Assembly (NCBI RefSeq): GCF_033115175.1
Contig: NC_084843.1
Coordinates: 54,352,474 to 54,416,473, forward strand
Direction: 5' to 3'
Source of the DNA: Lepus europaeus
Taxonomy: Eukaryota; Chordata; Mammalia; Lagomorpha; Leporidae
DNA: 64,000 nt
Position numbers and translations under genes: made by a program. Positions 45,053 to 57,783 of the stretch are shown one piece after another. Position 1 is the stretch's first letter. Every line of letters starts with the position of its first letter. The notes under the pieces are model-generated. The model saw only the letters and a list, made by a program, of their open reading frames with translations. It did no database searches and was not told the DNA's origin.

Positions 45053-47095
45053 CAAAGGTTTTATAATGTACTTCAAAGAACATCATGAAATTCAAGTATC
45101 CCTCTATATGAACTCTGTATTATGTTGTGTGCCTTTACATTTAGATATCACTATAATGACATGTAATTGTCCTACCTACTGATAGTTCACTTAAAGATAT
45201 CATTGATATCTTCATCAAGAACATGGAAATGTTTTGTCCATATGACAAAAGAAAACAAAGTATTAGCCTCAAAGGAGTCAATTTGTCCATGTTTACATAG
45301 CTAATACACAACCAAAATGAACATATATTGCTTTAGTTTGCACAAGCTCTTTTCTCATGCATTTTAATATCAGCACTCCCGTTCTCTTTATATAATGATT
45401 TAGTCACGTTAGCATGCAAAATCAAGTTTCACCACCTCTTTGCTGTGTTTGGTCACATGAAACCAAGCCAATTCAATTGATACTTTATTTCAGGAATCTA
45501 AATCCTGAGGTGTGTAATTCATAAATTGAATGTAACTGATTCTGAGTCATTCTTGTCTCAGTGCCTCCCCTTCACCGCCAAAAAAAAAAAAAAAAAAGCA
45601 AAAAATACTCAAAGTGTCCATTCATTCTGCTATTCACATCCTTGAAGCTTCCCGGCTCCTAAAAAAAAAGTCCTTATGACATGATTGTTCAATTCTTGCT
45701 TTGACTCTGTAGATTACTCAGCATCCTTTCAGATTAGTTAGTTTGTGTCTGTTACTTACATCCAAGAATGCTAATGGTTGCTATGGTCTTCTAGCCTATA
45801 ACTTAAATCTCCTCATTCCCCTGTTAGAGTCATGTCAAGCTCACCAGGGAACATTACCTGTGCTTCAAAGACACAGTGCTGCCATTCAGTATATATGCCG
45901 TGAGATTAATTACCCAAACTTGAGTGTATGTGTAACAGAAGCTGGAAATTAATAAAGTTGAATAGAAAAATGATAGCCTTGCAGGAACTTCAAAAAATGT
46001 AATTCAAGTTTTCACCCAATAACATCAAGAGTTTTGTGATGATGCTATACTAGAAACCGTGGCTTATCACATATGTCAGCTTTATTATCAAACCTCTAGG
46101 ACTAACCCAAACATCCACAATGAAAACAACCTCCCCTTTAAAACCTGAAATCACAATAAAAATTTTATAAGGTTATTTCTTCAAATTAGCTGATTCTGTC
46201 TTTCAGAAAAACTGTTTGTTTTGTATTTAATCTAAAATGATGGCCTTACCTCCATCTGGATCATTATTTTTCCCCAAAACTGAAGCAAAATGCAAATCTT
46301 AAAGATAATGGTATTCAATTATCCAGAATGCAGAAAGAAATAGCAGAAAGACAATGTCAAGTGCAGGAAGTAACGAGGAAGGAGTGAGAAAGGGAAGGGT
46401 GATTTAAAAAAAAAAAAAAGATAAAATTTGCTAGTAAAGCCAGTACATGTCAAAAAAGTCAAATATTTCTAAAAGGTGGCAAGGTCTGAAAAAATAAAAT
46501 CCACAGCGGGAAGGAAGGAAACTGACAGCACTGTCATTTGTGATTCACTTGAGGAGACGCTCAACTAGAAGTTGAATTTATTTTTTGCTAAGAAAAAAAA
46601 ATGATCAATTATATAAAATATCACAAGACACCAGCCCAAGAGGCCAAAAAACATTGAGGAAATCTTTCATGGCAATCTTTGAATGCCCCTAGAGTTTCAA
46701 AACTCTAAAAAAGGTTTGTTGTCAATCTGAAACTAGGCTTCTCTATAGCAACGATTCAACCGTGATTCATCTTTTCTAAAACTAATTGTTGTGCTGCTGA
46801 TCAAATCATGAGCCAATCAACAGGCTGAGAAGGACAGAACTCACTTCTCAAATAGTGGTCTACAGCTCTGCAAACTTCTGCTGAGAGATCCTACAACTGA
46901 CAGACTTACAGATGTTTTCTCATGTGATAAACTCACCAAACACACACGCAAGGCTGATGGGGCTTGGCTGGGCACATGAAAATAGCTCCTAGAAGATGGA
47001 AAAGTAGCTCTAAACCCTCTTGGGTATGCTGTAACTTGTTCATTTCTAACTTTTACGAATGTGTCAATTTTGTACCCCTGTCCATCTGCACTGCC
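45053..47095. other. Single-copy-looking DNA
   Basis: About 2 kb without SINEs or LINEs that I recognise. A runs occur at 45581-45597 and 46406-46420. The plus-strand frame at 45743-45952 has no family likeness. Confidence 0.4.
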
Positions 47096-47099
47096 AGTT

Positions 47100-47880
47100 C
47101 AGTGTTTCAAGTGCTGGTGAGGGTGTGATGAAAAGGTACACTAATATGCTGTTGGTGTAAATGTAAACTGGTACAATCACTGTGGAAAACAGTCTAGAGA
47201 TTCTTCAGAAATATGAAAATAGAGCCACTGTATGATCTGGCCATCCTGTTTCTGGGAATAGAAATATACCCAAAAGAAATGAAATCAGCATATGAAAGAG
47301 TTATTTGTACCCCCATGTTCATAGCATTTCAACTCACAATAGCTAAGATATGGAATCACCCAGATGTCCAAACTGATGACTGGATAAGGAAAATGTCATA
47401 CATATGCATTGTGGAATACTACTCAGGCATAAAAAAGAATGAAATCCCATCTTTTGCAACAAATTGGATGCAACTGGAGACCAATATACTTAGTGAAATA
47501 AGCCAGACCCCAAGAAACAAATATCATATGATGTCCCTGATTGGTTGTAGCTAATATTGAGAGTAGAAAGAAACCTTAATGAATATTGTTAAACTGACAT
47601 CTTGTGGTTTGATTGCTGTGTATAATCCTTGTCTATACCCCTGTGAAACAGTGGTGGTCCATATACCTTGTATTTGTAGAGCTCTTTGTTTAGAAGAGCA
47701 TTGAGCTTGTGATAATAAAATAACTTGAAAATATGCTGTGGCAAAAGTGAAAAGAAAAAAAGGTAAGAAAGGAAGAGGGAGGGAGGGTAGGAAGGAAGTA
47801 TCAATGTATTCTTGGAATCACACCTTTGAAATCTGTTCTCTATATAGTAAAATAATAAATGTAGTTAAAATCAAAGCATG
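47100..47880 (+). mobile_element. Ancient L1M, ORF2 tail and 3' UTR
   Basis: 'TAAATGTAAACTGGTACAATCACTGTGGAAAACAG', 'TATACCCAAAAGAAATGAAATCAGC', 'ACAATAGCTAAGATATGGAATCACCC', 'GTGGAATACTACTCAGGC' and 'GAAATAAGCCAGACCCC' precede a 3' UTR with a GA-rich end like that of the 22.3-23.6 kb copy. The 113-codon frame 47213-47554 is the decayed ORF2 C-terminus. Confidence 0.88.
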
Positions 47881-47885
47881 AGTAT

Positions 47886-48175
47886 GGGAGTGAGCATTTG
47901 GTATGGCAATTAACACACCACTTGTGTTAACACATCCACATCCCAGGGTTCAAGTCCCAACTCTGCACACTTGGGAGACAGCAGGTGATGGTCCAAATTG
48001 TTACTTCTCCGCCACTCACATGGGCGACCTGGGTTGAATTCTTATCTCCTAGACCCTTGAAAAGTGAACTAAGTGGGAGAGCTCTCTCTGTCTCTCTCCC
48101 TTCCCTTCCTATTCTACTCTCCCCTATTCCTCCCTCTGTTCTTCTCTCTTGCCACTCCCTCCTGGTACTATAATA
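47886..48175 (+). mobile_element. C-repeat SINE, old subfamily
   Basis: 'GGGAGTGAGCATTTGGTATGGCAATTAAC' head, 'GGGTTCAAGTCCCAAC' B-box-like site, 'GGTGATGGTCCAAATTG' and a CT-rich 3' part to about 48175. No clean A tail. Confidence 0.7.
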
Positions 48176-48289
48176 GATGAGACTTCTGGGGATCCTGGGA
48201 GAGGGTGAATATATTTTGATGTAGGAAGAACACAAATAATTTGCACTCAGAAGGCAAACTCTGGTGGTTTTAAAAGTCATCTGTAAATA

Positions 48290-48755
48290 TCTTGACATTT
48301 GTTCCATGAAATGGAAAAGTCCATGCCCCTTCCTTCTGAATATGGCCATTGTGATCTGCTTACAAAAAAGGTTGAAAGAGACTTAAGTGGCACATGTGAT
48401 TTCCAAGGCTAAGTTTAAAAAGTTTAAACAGTTTTCATCTGTTCACTCTTGGGAAACGTGCCTCAAACTCCAGCCATGCTGAAGCTACTGTGTCGGAGAC
48501 CATGTGGAAAGAGATGTCTGAGGAGTCTCAGCGTCTAAGTCTCAACACCAGATTTGTGGGTGTGAAGAAGTCTCCGTGACTCAAGCCTCCAGCACAACCG
48601 ACCACCACTTCATGTGAGAATTGAAAGCAGAATCGCTCAGCTGAGCTACTTCCAAATAATTGAACCACAGAAACTCGAGATCTAAGAAATGATTTTTGTC
48701 ACCTCAAGGCATTACAGTTGGGAGATATTTGTCAGCCCACAGTGGATAATTAATT
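48290..48755 (+). mobile_element. MLT1-type MaLR LTR
   Basis: 'TATGGCCATTGTGATCTGC', 'GTGGCACATGTGATTTCCAAGGC', 'GAGACCATGTGGAAAGAGATG', 'CACCAGATTTGTGGGTG', 'AACCACAGAAACTCGAGATCTAAGAAATG' and 'TTACAGTTGGGAGATATTTGTCAGCCC' follow an MLT1 LTR in order. Decayed solo LTR. Confidence 0.7.
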
Positions 48756-48756
48756 C

Positions 48757-48860
48757 AAGTAACTACCTCACTGGGTTGTTGTGGGGGATTAAATTAGATT
48801 TTGCAAGTCAAAGGCTTAATATAATGCCTGAAACATAAAAAGAAACAAATAAACATTAGC
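48757..48860 (-). mobile_element. MIR fragment
   Basis: 'CTACCTCACTGGGTTGTTGTGGGGGATTAAATTAGATTTTGC' and 'TAATATAATGCCTGAAACATAAAAAG' are the reverse MIR signature. Confidence 0.65.
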
Positions 48861-50340
48861 CCCTAGGATTAGACGAGATTCTGAGCATAAATGAAGATCC
48901 AGTAAGTCTGAAGCAAAGAGGTGCTGGTCTGATTGCATTCCGGAGATAGCCTGCCAGTAGTGGGAAAGTGGTCCTTTCAGACCACCCATCCAGAACAGGT
49001 GAACGTGTAGGAGAGTAAGAGCCTGCATGGATGTCTAAGGGTTCCGATAGGTCAGATAGTACAGATGGCCCAAGCTTCTTCATCAGAACAGCTAATGAAA
49101 CATCTCAAAGGAAGACATTGTTTTTGCCTTTATCTATCTATCTATTTATTTATGTATTTTTTCACATTTCTTTCACGTAGCAGGCAAGATTCATGCAGGT
49201 TTAAGAGGTCTGCATGTGTGGAGCAGCAGGTTAGGTTACAGCTAAGTTATGTGCTACAAAGACTTGAACTTCTAGTTCTGGCCCTGATAGTGTCCACTGA
49301 ACAGGTTTTTATAAAGGACTTAGACTTATTAAGTCTCATGTGAAAATTGATGAGGCCAGATACGGAGAAAAACTGTATTGATTTTAAAAGAGGAGTAAAA
49401 TACAAGATTAAATTCTTAATAAAGTCAGTAGGTGAATATCACTTTTATTTCAGATCCCTCTAGTAAGAAAGGAAGTGAGTAAGGAAAAAAATCTACCTTC
49501 AATTATATAAAGTCAAAAAAGAGTAAAATTTCACTCAGGCCAAGGGTTCAAAGAAGACAATTAATCTTTGTTCTAAACAAAATGTGGGATCATCACAGAA
49601 AAGACCAGTGATCAATTATCTAGGACCAAATACCAGAGCAAGTACATGAGTTCCCTAGGTATATCTGAATTTCAAAAATGAAAAGATATTCTCAAGTTGA
49701 ACTATAATTCAAAGTTATTTTTGAAGTTTTCATACTTGAAGATAATAGCCCACTGTGATTGATAAGATGAAACAATGCTTTGAAAGACACACTCTTCTTT
49801 GAAACATACTTTGATAGTGTGTTACTGAAAAAGATGCAACTGAAAATCATGGATTTGGGGAAGAAATGAGTCACTATTTGATGTCATTTTGTTAGCCTAT
49901 AAAGCAGCTTACATTAAGCTCTACAAGGATCAACTTTTTTCCTCCCATATCTGCCTTGCCTTTGAGCCTATTTCCTTGAAATGCACTAGACAGTGGCTTT
50001 CAGACATTTTTCTACACCACTCAAAGTGAGAGTTACATTTTATGTATATACATCCATATTTCTGAAACTAAAGCTTTGTGAAGCAACACCTACCTAACCT
50101 GACTTTTTTCTATTCTCTTGTATTCTTTCATTTTCATGCTGGTTATGACTCAATAAATGAATTTTGTAACCCACCAGAAGATATTTGACTAACACTTTAG
50201 AAAACACGGTGTTAGCAATGCCTGTTCCTTTCAAGGTTAATTGTGCTATCTCTTCTATGAATTTCCCTAACTTTCAATCAATATCCACCTGATTTTAGGT
50301 GTTACCTGTCTGGAGATTCGTTTGGATTTCCATTCATTCA
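48861..50340. other. Single-copy-looking DNA
   Basis: About 1.5 kb with no repeat family or coding signal recognised, apart from a short (TCTA)n/(TTTA)n patch at 49130-49160. Confidence 0.4.
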
Positions 50341-50640
50341 ACAATCTCTCTTATGGCAAATATGACTGCCAAGAGTCAAATATACCAGGCCTATAAGCAT
50401 GAAGGATATAATGGAAAACAAAACAAGCACAGAATTACTTTCAAGGAGGTTAAGGTTAAAAAAGAAGATAATAATTTTTAAAATGTTTATTAAATTTATA
50501 ACATCACAAATATAAAATCCAAAAGTGACAATTGCTATAAAGAAAACCAACAAGATTAAGTAGTAAAGGAAAATATGAATAACATGAGACTTACTTGGAT
50601 GGAGTGGTCGTCAAAGATGCTTTTCTGCAAAGATAGTATC
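50340..50640 (+). mobile_element. Ancient interspersed repeat, family not named (part 1)
   Basis: 'CATGAAGGATATAATGGAAAACAAAACAAGCAC' and 'GACAATTGCTATAAAGAAAACC' fit the same mid-age repeat as 28140-28960. A further piece may be 51110-51290. Confidence 0.35.
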
Positions 50641-50699
50641 TAAACCAAGCTCCGATTTTTTTTTTTAACAATTGGCCTACTCTTTTACAAGTTTAATGT

Positions 50700-51050
50700 G
50701 GTCTTAACTAGGACCATAGTTCCCAAGCTAAATGCTGTAACTCTCAGTTTCCATGATAGCTAGATACAGCCAAGTGACTAGATTCTGGTCAGCAATGTGA
50801 ATAAAAACAATTTGTGCCATTTCTGGATGTTGTTCTAAATATAACTTGATGCACACTCCCTTGATACTTTTCTCCTGTCAAGTAGTTGGGAGACAGGAGA
50901 CACTAGGACTTTGGTACAGAAGCCAAGTATGAGAATCACTGTGCTGCCTACCAAACTGGAATTACCAACCTACACCTTGTATCTTATGGCAAAAAGGAAT
51001 AAACTTCCATATTGTTAAGCCACTGTATTATAGCATTTCTCTATTTTGTT
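50700..51050 (+). mobile_element. LTR-like relic, family uncertain
   Basis: 'AAGTGACTAGATTCTGGTCAGCAATGTGA' and the end 'GGAATAAACTTCCATATTGTTAAGCCACTGTATTAT' resemble the U3 and polyadenylation ends of an old LTR. Decayed. Confidence 0.35.
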
Positions 51051-51109
51051 TCCAAAATAAAATATTTCAAGAACTGAATATTTCATAAAATGAAATAACC
51101 ATTTGAGGT

Positions 51110-51290
51110 TCAGGGTTATTGGTAGTGGTTGAGGGGCTGTGAGTATTCAAGGCAGAGGGAATACAATATGTACAAAGCCCCCAAGGAAGAGGAGCTTTAT
51201 TTCTGTTCCAGTGAACAAAAAGAGGCTGATAGGTAGCATATGAATGAGGAATGGAACAAGATGAGATTGGATGAGATGGATGAAAACACA
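51110..51290 (+). mobile_element. Ancient interspersed repeat, family not named (part 2)
   Basis: 'ATTCAAGGCAGAGGGAATACAATATGTACAAAGCCCCCAAGG' is the middle of the repeat seen at 28.1 and 62.3 kb. Confidence 0.4.
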
Positions 51291-51639
51291 GTTTATAACA
51301 ATAGTGTTTTGAATAGAGATGATAGTTTTGTCAAGGTAGCTTGGAGAACTCTATCACACAATGTATTAAACATCTTGGGCAATGCCTAGTACGTATTCTC
51401 ATTATTATTTTTTTAGTTCTTCGTCTCCCCTTTCTTAAGCTCACCCCAAATCTCCAAGCAATCTGCTGTTTCTTCCCTTTGGAAACACCTAGCAAAGAAT
51501 TTCTACAGCAGTCAGATTTTGTCTGAATATCTGTTTATCTCTTGAAGTGATTACATAATTGACTTCTGAAATCACATAGGACAGACAGGTGTAAGTCTTT
51601 GTCCTGGATGAAGGTGAATGTTCTACTCGATTCTACCTG

Positions 51640-52480
51640 AAGGGCAGGCTGATAGAGATGCTGTGAATTTTCTTTGCACTATTTTTTGTAAGTGGTCACA
51701 TCATTGCTTCACTGACTATTTAGGACAATTAATGTCAATGTTTATTTTTGTTTTATTGTTATGAAGTAGAACTATTTCTACCTCAGTCAGCTCAAATCAC
51801 AAATGATATAATCCAATTTACTTTCATTCTCATAGCTTATTTCAGCTGTCTTTTATGCTGAACCTGTCCGTAAATCAAATTTAATATTTAATACTTTACT
51901 TTAATATCTGCAAGCAAAAGGTTTTGCTTTTATTTTAATGCCAATATGTCCAACTTGTATAGGTCTTTAAAATGATTTGCAGCAATCCTACTGGCATGCA
52001 GAGATGAAAAAGAAATTTAATAATAATAAAACAAAATCTGTTTTCATTGATAGAAATTTCCAGCTGTTTTTTCAAAAAAACATCAAATGTAATGAAACGG
52101 GTATGAAAGATTTAAACACAAAGCTTGCCTAATTAGCTGGATACATTTTAAAATTATACCACCAGGCTTGTAGACATGAGGCAAACAGACTGTTGTTTTC
52201 AACTGGGATGAAATTCTGGAAGCACTGTAATTTACTTTCTATTATTTTTAGCAGGGGTTGAATAACTACAGGCTCTAATTTATCAGCATTCTGGAAAGGT
52301 GTTTTCAAATTTTCTTTTAATGTGCTAATGAAAATCTATAGCAAACACATTTAGATGCACTAATAAATTCTTGGAAGGGATGGCAGAGTAAAAATTATTT
52401 AGGCAATTTGAATGGAACTTGATCCTTAACTTTAAATAATGGCCATTATTCCACTAAACTTCAAGAAAAAAACAACACAA
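51640..52480. other. AT-rich repeat-free stretch, candidate conserved non-coding element
   Basis: No recognised SINE, LINE or LTR over about 840 bases. Dense AT-rich homeodomain-like cores occur: 'CTAATTAGCTGG' (near 52130), 'GTAATTTAC' (near 52228), 'TCTAATTTATCAGC' and several ATTTAATAT motifs. It looks like the AT-rich conserved elements of gene deserts, but conservation cannot be seen from one sequence. Confidence 0.3.
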
Positions 52481-53384
52481 CACCCACTTCTCTCTGACAA
52501 ACTGCTCAACTAAGCCATCCACTGTAAAGATCTAATACAGCTCATAAACTATGAAGAGGTACAGGAGGAAAAAGCTGGATGTAGCATTTTGGATGACTGG
52601 ACCATTGATTAAGCCTCAAATTTAACCCTGTTACCTGAAAAAAGTCTAGTACATAAAATTCTCTGCTGCAGTAACACAGGGATATTTCTATGGAAATAAC
52701 TTCTAGTAGAATTCAGCCACCCAGAAATTTCCAGAAATGAATCATTCTATATAAATGAGCTTTTCTGACAAACACTTGGTTTTGAATCTTATGAGCTTTC
52801 TTAAATATAATGTATAGAATAGAATTTACTCTTCACTGATGATTCAAGGTTATTGTTTTGAAAAACAATCATTCTACCTGCTATGATACATTCTCAAAAG
52901 CTATTGAGCTTGGACCCCACACTAAATAACACTGGATAACTGACCTAGTTTGTGCTTTTGAGTTGTATACTGTGATGATTTCTTTGTATTTTTTATTTGC
53001 CCACTGGCTCTGTTTTGTTACTCACACACACAAAAAGCTAACGGTAGTTTTTAGAGCCTTCAGATTCTTGTTCTGTGGCTTAGTAGCAGTTGGACTTAAA
53101 ACAACTTCCTGATCTTTCCGGGATTCAGTTTTTTTCATTTATAAACTAGCATGTTGGGCAATTAATATAAAGAAAAAATGAGATGACTACTTAGAATTGT
53201 TCTTGCCCATGGTTTGTACTCACCCATATATAGCTGTAATTTGCTGGGTTTGTGTATATCATAGAAATGATCAACAAATATTTTACATAGGTTCTTCTCA
53301 ATAGAAATGTAAATCACAAAATAAATGTCATTATATTTGATAATTGGCTCCAACCAACTGGGAAAATAACAAAGACAGCACTGG
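52481..53384. other. Single-copy-looking DNA
   Basis: Nothing recognised. Confidence 0.35.
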
Positions 53385-53475
53385 ATGTCTCTCCTCTTCC
53401 TTCTCCCTTCTCCCCCTCTTCCTCTCTGTAAATCAGACTTTCAAACAAACAAATAAATAAATCTTAAAGAAAAGC
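53385..53475 (+). mobile_element. C-repeat SINE 3' fragment
   Basis: Only the CT-rich part and tail: 'CTCTCCTCTTCC...CTCTGTAAATCAGACTTTCAAAC' then 'AAATAAATAAATCTTAAAG'. Confidence 0.65.
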
Positions 53476-53699
53476 AAAACTATCATGTCATCAGACCGAC
53501 ACCTTTCCTGTGCTTCTTGCCAGTAAACTAAAAACTATTTCTAAAGCAACTGTTTATTGAAAACTTTTGAAAAGAAAAGAATGGTATCTTGCATATTCTA
53601 GTGCTGGATAATAGTTATTATTAATCATTTTTTGTTTGCATAACCTAGTTACTACAATCAATATAGCATAATGATGCAGAACATATTCTCTCCATCTAA

Positions 53700-53880
53700 A
53701 CTTCTTAGGTTCAAATCCTAACTAGGCCACTTTCTGCTTAAATGAACTTGAAGTTTCCTAACCACTCTATATTTGAGTTTTCCTGCTTACCAAGTATGTA
53801 TAATAATAATAGCATCTATTTCTTACTATAAAGATTAAATAGATTTATATTTCATATACAGTAAAACTTCAGTAGTGTTT
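53700..53880 (-). mobile_element. MIR SINE
   Basis: 'AGGTTCAAATCCTAACTAGGCCACTTTCTGC', 'AACCACTCTATATTTGAGTTTTCCTGC' and 'TAATAATAATAGCATCTATTTC' give the reverse MIR order. Confidence 0.65.
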
Positions 53881-53892
53881 GCTACTATGATG

Positions 53893-53917
53893 AATATTAT
53901 TATTATTATTATTATTG
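53893..53917. repeat. (ATT)n microsatellite
   Basis: Seven to eight ATT units. Confidence 0.95.
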
Positions 53918-55184
53918 ATACTAAAAGTGAAATAGATCAATGTTTGTCACTGGATTTTATAAAATGTGATAAACTTGCTTTGTGGATTTTGAGAAATGGC
54001 CTTGATACTAAAAAAAAAAAAGAGAAAAAAAAAAAGTTCGGTCTTTTTATCCCTTTAAATGCTGTGCTGCTTAAAAAACATGGATATTTTCTGCTCAAAA
54101 AACATGGATGCTGCATTTCTAGTATTGTCCACTGGGGAATGAAGACTTCTTTAAAGTCATATTGTTATTGGACCGTAATTTAGGATGGCAAAGCTCAAAT
54201 TCAAAGACCCTAAGGAAGACTCTACTGATAAAACTTTTGAACGCCCTTGCAAGATTAAAAGCAAGTTTATCATTGAAATATGACATGCAAGTTATTTTTC
54301 CTCAACCTAGGTTTGTGTTATCCTGCACTTCTCAGGGCTGCCCACAGCAACTTTTAAAATTTCCTGGAACAGGAAATGCTGGTAATAAATTATCTGGGAG
54401 CCAACTTTGTATCTCTAAGAGAAAGAGGCTGTCTTTCCATTAGGCTAAGAAGAAGATGTAACTGAGGTTCATCGTATAGTTTCATAATCTGACACAGAGC
54501 TCATCTTGCCCAAATAGGCCAAAGGGTGACAATGTCCTCAGAACCAGAAAGGGACTAATAAACACAATTTAAGGCCCAGATTCTGAACAAACGTGAAAGT
54601 TGGCCACGAATCCCAATATCTCAGTTGAATTTTGTCACTGACTTTGTTGTAAAGACAAAAACATGTTGCCTCTGAAGATGATAATGAGTTAGTCAATTAA
54701 TTAAATGACTTTTAACTCTAATTCTAACTGTAGGCCAATGTCACTAGCATGATTAAACTATCTGGGTTCTAAAGTTTCTTATAGAATTGTGTGGCCCAAA
54801 TATTTCTTACATCTGAGAAGAACGTCTTCTGCATTTTCTGGACCATCTTTGTGACTGTCAAAGGTTAGTGATGACTGAAGGGATTTTATCTTTCTCTTGG
54901 CCATTTAGAGCTCTTAATCCACTCTGCTCTTCCACATTCAGAGTTTCCCTGACCTGCATATTTTCTGAGACTGGCACTTGGCAGCGCATTTCCTACATTC
55001 TTATCCTAGGGTCTGTGAGCAAAATTTGTGGATTGAACTCTATCCAGTGCATGCAAATCCTTTGTATTTGTACGCCATGTTTTTTTCTAAGCACACAATT
55101 GAGAAGTTATCTTAAAACAACAGCACAGTTAAATTAATCTTGCACTTAGTTCCAACTGTGAGCAAAGCGCTTTGTACAATGGAA
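53918..55184. other. Single-copy-looking DNA
   Basis: An A-rich patch lies at 54010-54034. The plus-strand frames at 53875-54443 and 54868-55137 have no recognised family. No exon-like signal stands out. Confidence 0.35.
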
Positions 55185-55299
55185 CTTCAAACAGTTCATG
55201 GAAAACAAAATTAAAATATGAATTGATTTTGGTGTAAAATATTATTGAAATCCATGTATATTTTTTTTCAAAATGACACTTCCCATGAACTTTCTGAAG
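55185..55299. mobile_element. Short Tc1/mariner-type MITE
   Basis: CTTCAAACAGTTCATGG (55185-55201) and CCATGAACTTTCTGAAG (55283-55299) are imperfect inverted ends of an AT-rich 115-bp element with 'GATTTTGGTGTAAAATATTATTGAAATCCATG' in the middle. I recognise the type but not a certain family name. Confidence 0.6.
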
Positions 55300-55469
55300 A
55301 CCCCTTGTATAATGAAAAGCCAAGTATAGTACTTGTAAGAATGAATCAAGACCATAACACAGATTTATATAGAAAGGTAATTATTGTGTCTTTGACATGA
55401 CTTCCTAGAAGTCATGCCAAGACTTATTAAAAACCAAAGAAGTTCAGAAAAATTTTGCAAGTTGTTTAA

Positions 55470-55600
55470 CTTCAAATCCTTGTTCTACATCTTAGCTGGG
55501 TGACTATGAAGAAATTTCTAAGTCTGATTTCCTAGCTTCATTGCCTTAAACATGAGGTTAACCTTATGAATATAGCCAATATAATTACTATGGGTATCGA
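55470..55600 (-). mobile_element. MIR fragment
   Basis: 'TTCAAATCCTTGTTCTACATCTTAGCTGGGTGACTATG' with 'TTTCCTAGCTTCATTGCC' is the reverse MIR pattern. Confidence 0.55.
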
Positions 55601-55614
55601 TTGCAATAACTCAT

Positions 55615-56132
55615 TTTTTATAGTATAACATTCTTTTTTATTTTTTTATTATTTAATAAATGTGAATTACAAAGTGCAACTTTTGTATTGTTGTGGCTTC
55701 CACCCCCCCAACCTCCCTCCCTCTCAAGGCCCTCCCCTCTCCCACTCCCTCTCCCATCCCGCCCTTCATCGAGTTTCATTTTCAATTACCTTCATATACT
55801 GAAGATCAACTTAGTATATACTAAGCAAGGATTTCAAAAGGCTGCCCTCACACAACCACACAAGTTATAGGGTATTGTTTGACTAGTAGTGTTGTTTTTA
55901 AGTTTCATAGTAAAACACATTAAGGACAGAGATCCTACATGGGGAGCCTGTACCCAGTGACTCCCATTGTTGATTTAACAATTGGCACTCTTATTTATGG
56001 CGTCAGCAATCACCCGAGGCTCTTGCCATGAGCTGTCTAGGCTATGGAAGCCCCTTGAGTTCACCAACTCTGGACTTGTTTAGTCAAGGCTGTATCACAG
56101 TGGAGGTTTCTTCCTCCCTTCGGAGAAAGGCA
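55615..56132 (-). mobile_element. L1 3' end, older subfamily, 11-bp duplication
   Basis: T-rich start, C-rich strand at 55700-55770, then 'CATATACTGAAGATCAACTTAGTATA' and 'GACAGAGATCCTACATGGGGAG'. It ends at 'TCCTCCCTTCGGAGAAAGG'. CAATAACTCAT at 55604-55614 and 56133-56143 brackets it. The terminus differs in several blocks from the other L1 ends in the window. Confidence 0.92.
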
Positions 56133-56143
56133 CAATAACTCAT

Positions 56144-57532
56144 ATAAAACAGTTAGCATACGTTATTATTACCAGTGTCATTTTTACTTGGTCAAAAAGA
56201 AGCAGATCTAATTGTTCCTACCCAATAATAGACATGGTTCAACCATATAGTCACACTCTTAACTTTCTTATCAGCCTGGTGAAATAAGGTATTCTCCAAC
56301 TTTTTGTCTCTCAGTTTGTGTTTTTCACCAATGTAAAAACATTAGGATTTTTTAAACACCTATCTCCTATTTGAAATGAGAAGTATTGTTTGCATAGTTT
56401 CCCCAGGAAGGAAACTGAACAAATGAACTGAATTCATATCACTGAATACCCTAAGCTGCATGCTTGTCAAAGCATCCCTGGTGACTTGAGAGACAGAGGC
56501 AAGATCATTACTTAGGTGAACTTGGAATGTGTTTTCCGTTAACCTGCTCATTATATTTGATTAGCAAACAGTTATTGTGTTTCCCCATTATTAATGATTG
56601 GCTAAAGAAATGTGGCATGACTGAAAGTTGCCTTTTATTACTTACTCTTAACATAATGTAGCAACTGATGAGAAGGAAGGCAAGCAGTAACATGCGGTAA
56701 CAGACTACCCAGGCAATGAATTTGACTATATGCAAGTTTTCATTTAATTTTCACTGAATGAATTAAGTCAAGCCCTTGTATAGACGGAAACTACATGTCC
56801 CAGAGTATCTATAACATTCTTGATTTCAAATATCCTGTCCCATTGTTCCCATGAAGCCATTCATATATGTCAGACAACACAATTGATTTTTGATTAAAAA
56901 ATATGAGGACTTTATTTCTATGCAACATAATACATGCAGAGAAAATGACTGCTCTGTTTCATCTGTAGCCTTGAACACTAGTAATTTCCATTCACTGCTG
57001 TTTCACCTGATGTGAAAAAAAAAAAAAAAACACCATACACCACAAAGATTGAAGTTTTAAAGCCTGACCAAGCATGGATATAGCAATGGAGCAGAAACCT
57101 TTGTTGCTGTGACCTTTGGAATAGATTAAATGCATTTTCCCCAAGCTTTTTAAAGTATCTAGTGAGAGAGAAAATCAAAAAGACGTAAGTGCTATGCATG
57201 GGCTTCTCTGAAAGAAAGTTTTGGGTTCATTTTTCATGAACTATCTGGAGGTGAGAAGGTAACCCTTTGATTGTATGTCAGGGTTTCAAAGCCTTATGTT
57301 CTCTTAGACTTAAGGCCAGTGATGACACCAAAGAAGCCAATCGGATGGAGCACTTATTCGAGTTGTTAACCTCCAAATGAGTCATCAGAGAGCCGTTTCT
57401 TCAAACGACATCAATGGACAGTTGGTCATTTTCTGAGTCAGCAAAGAATCTGGCCACAACCCCAGCCATCTCTGTATTCTGTGCACACTGACTCCAAAGG
57501 CCTTGGTTCATCAAATACTACTATTTAGAGCG
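56144..57532. other. Single-copy-looking DNA
   Basis: Repeat-poor by eye, with an A run at 57015-57030. No coding signal that I trust; a candidate place to test for conservation. Confidence 0.35.
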
Positions 57533-57544
57533 GAGGAGATGTTT

Positions 57545-57783
57545 GAGTATTTTTAAAGATTTATTTATTGCATAATTTATTTATTTGGTAAGTGGAATGA
57601 TTAAAAGGGTCAAGCTGCAGCCAGGAGCCAGGAGCTCTATTCAGGTCACCCACATGGGTGGCAGAGACCCAGGTACTTGAGCCATCAGGCACAAAGGCAG
57701 GAAGTTGGATCAGAAGTGGAGGCAGGCCTGGATCCCAGGTACTCTAATATAAGATGCATACATCCCAAGTGGAGATTTAATCT
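57545..57783 (-). mobile_element. C-repeat SINE, older, 12-bp duplication
   Basis: 'AAAGATTTATTTATTGC', 'GCAGCCAGGAGCCAGGAGC', 'ACTTGAGCCATCAGGC' and 'AAGATGCATACATCCCAAG' give a diverged reverse copy. GAGGAGATGTTT at 57533-57544 and 57784-57795 is the duplication. Confidence 0.85.

Noticed and set aside
54868-55137. 89-codon plus frame with several Cys residues
   Set aside because: No family likeness, and it ends without exon signals. Likely chance.
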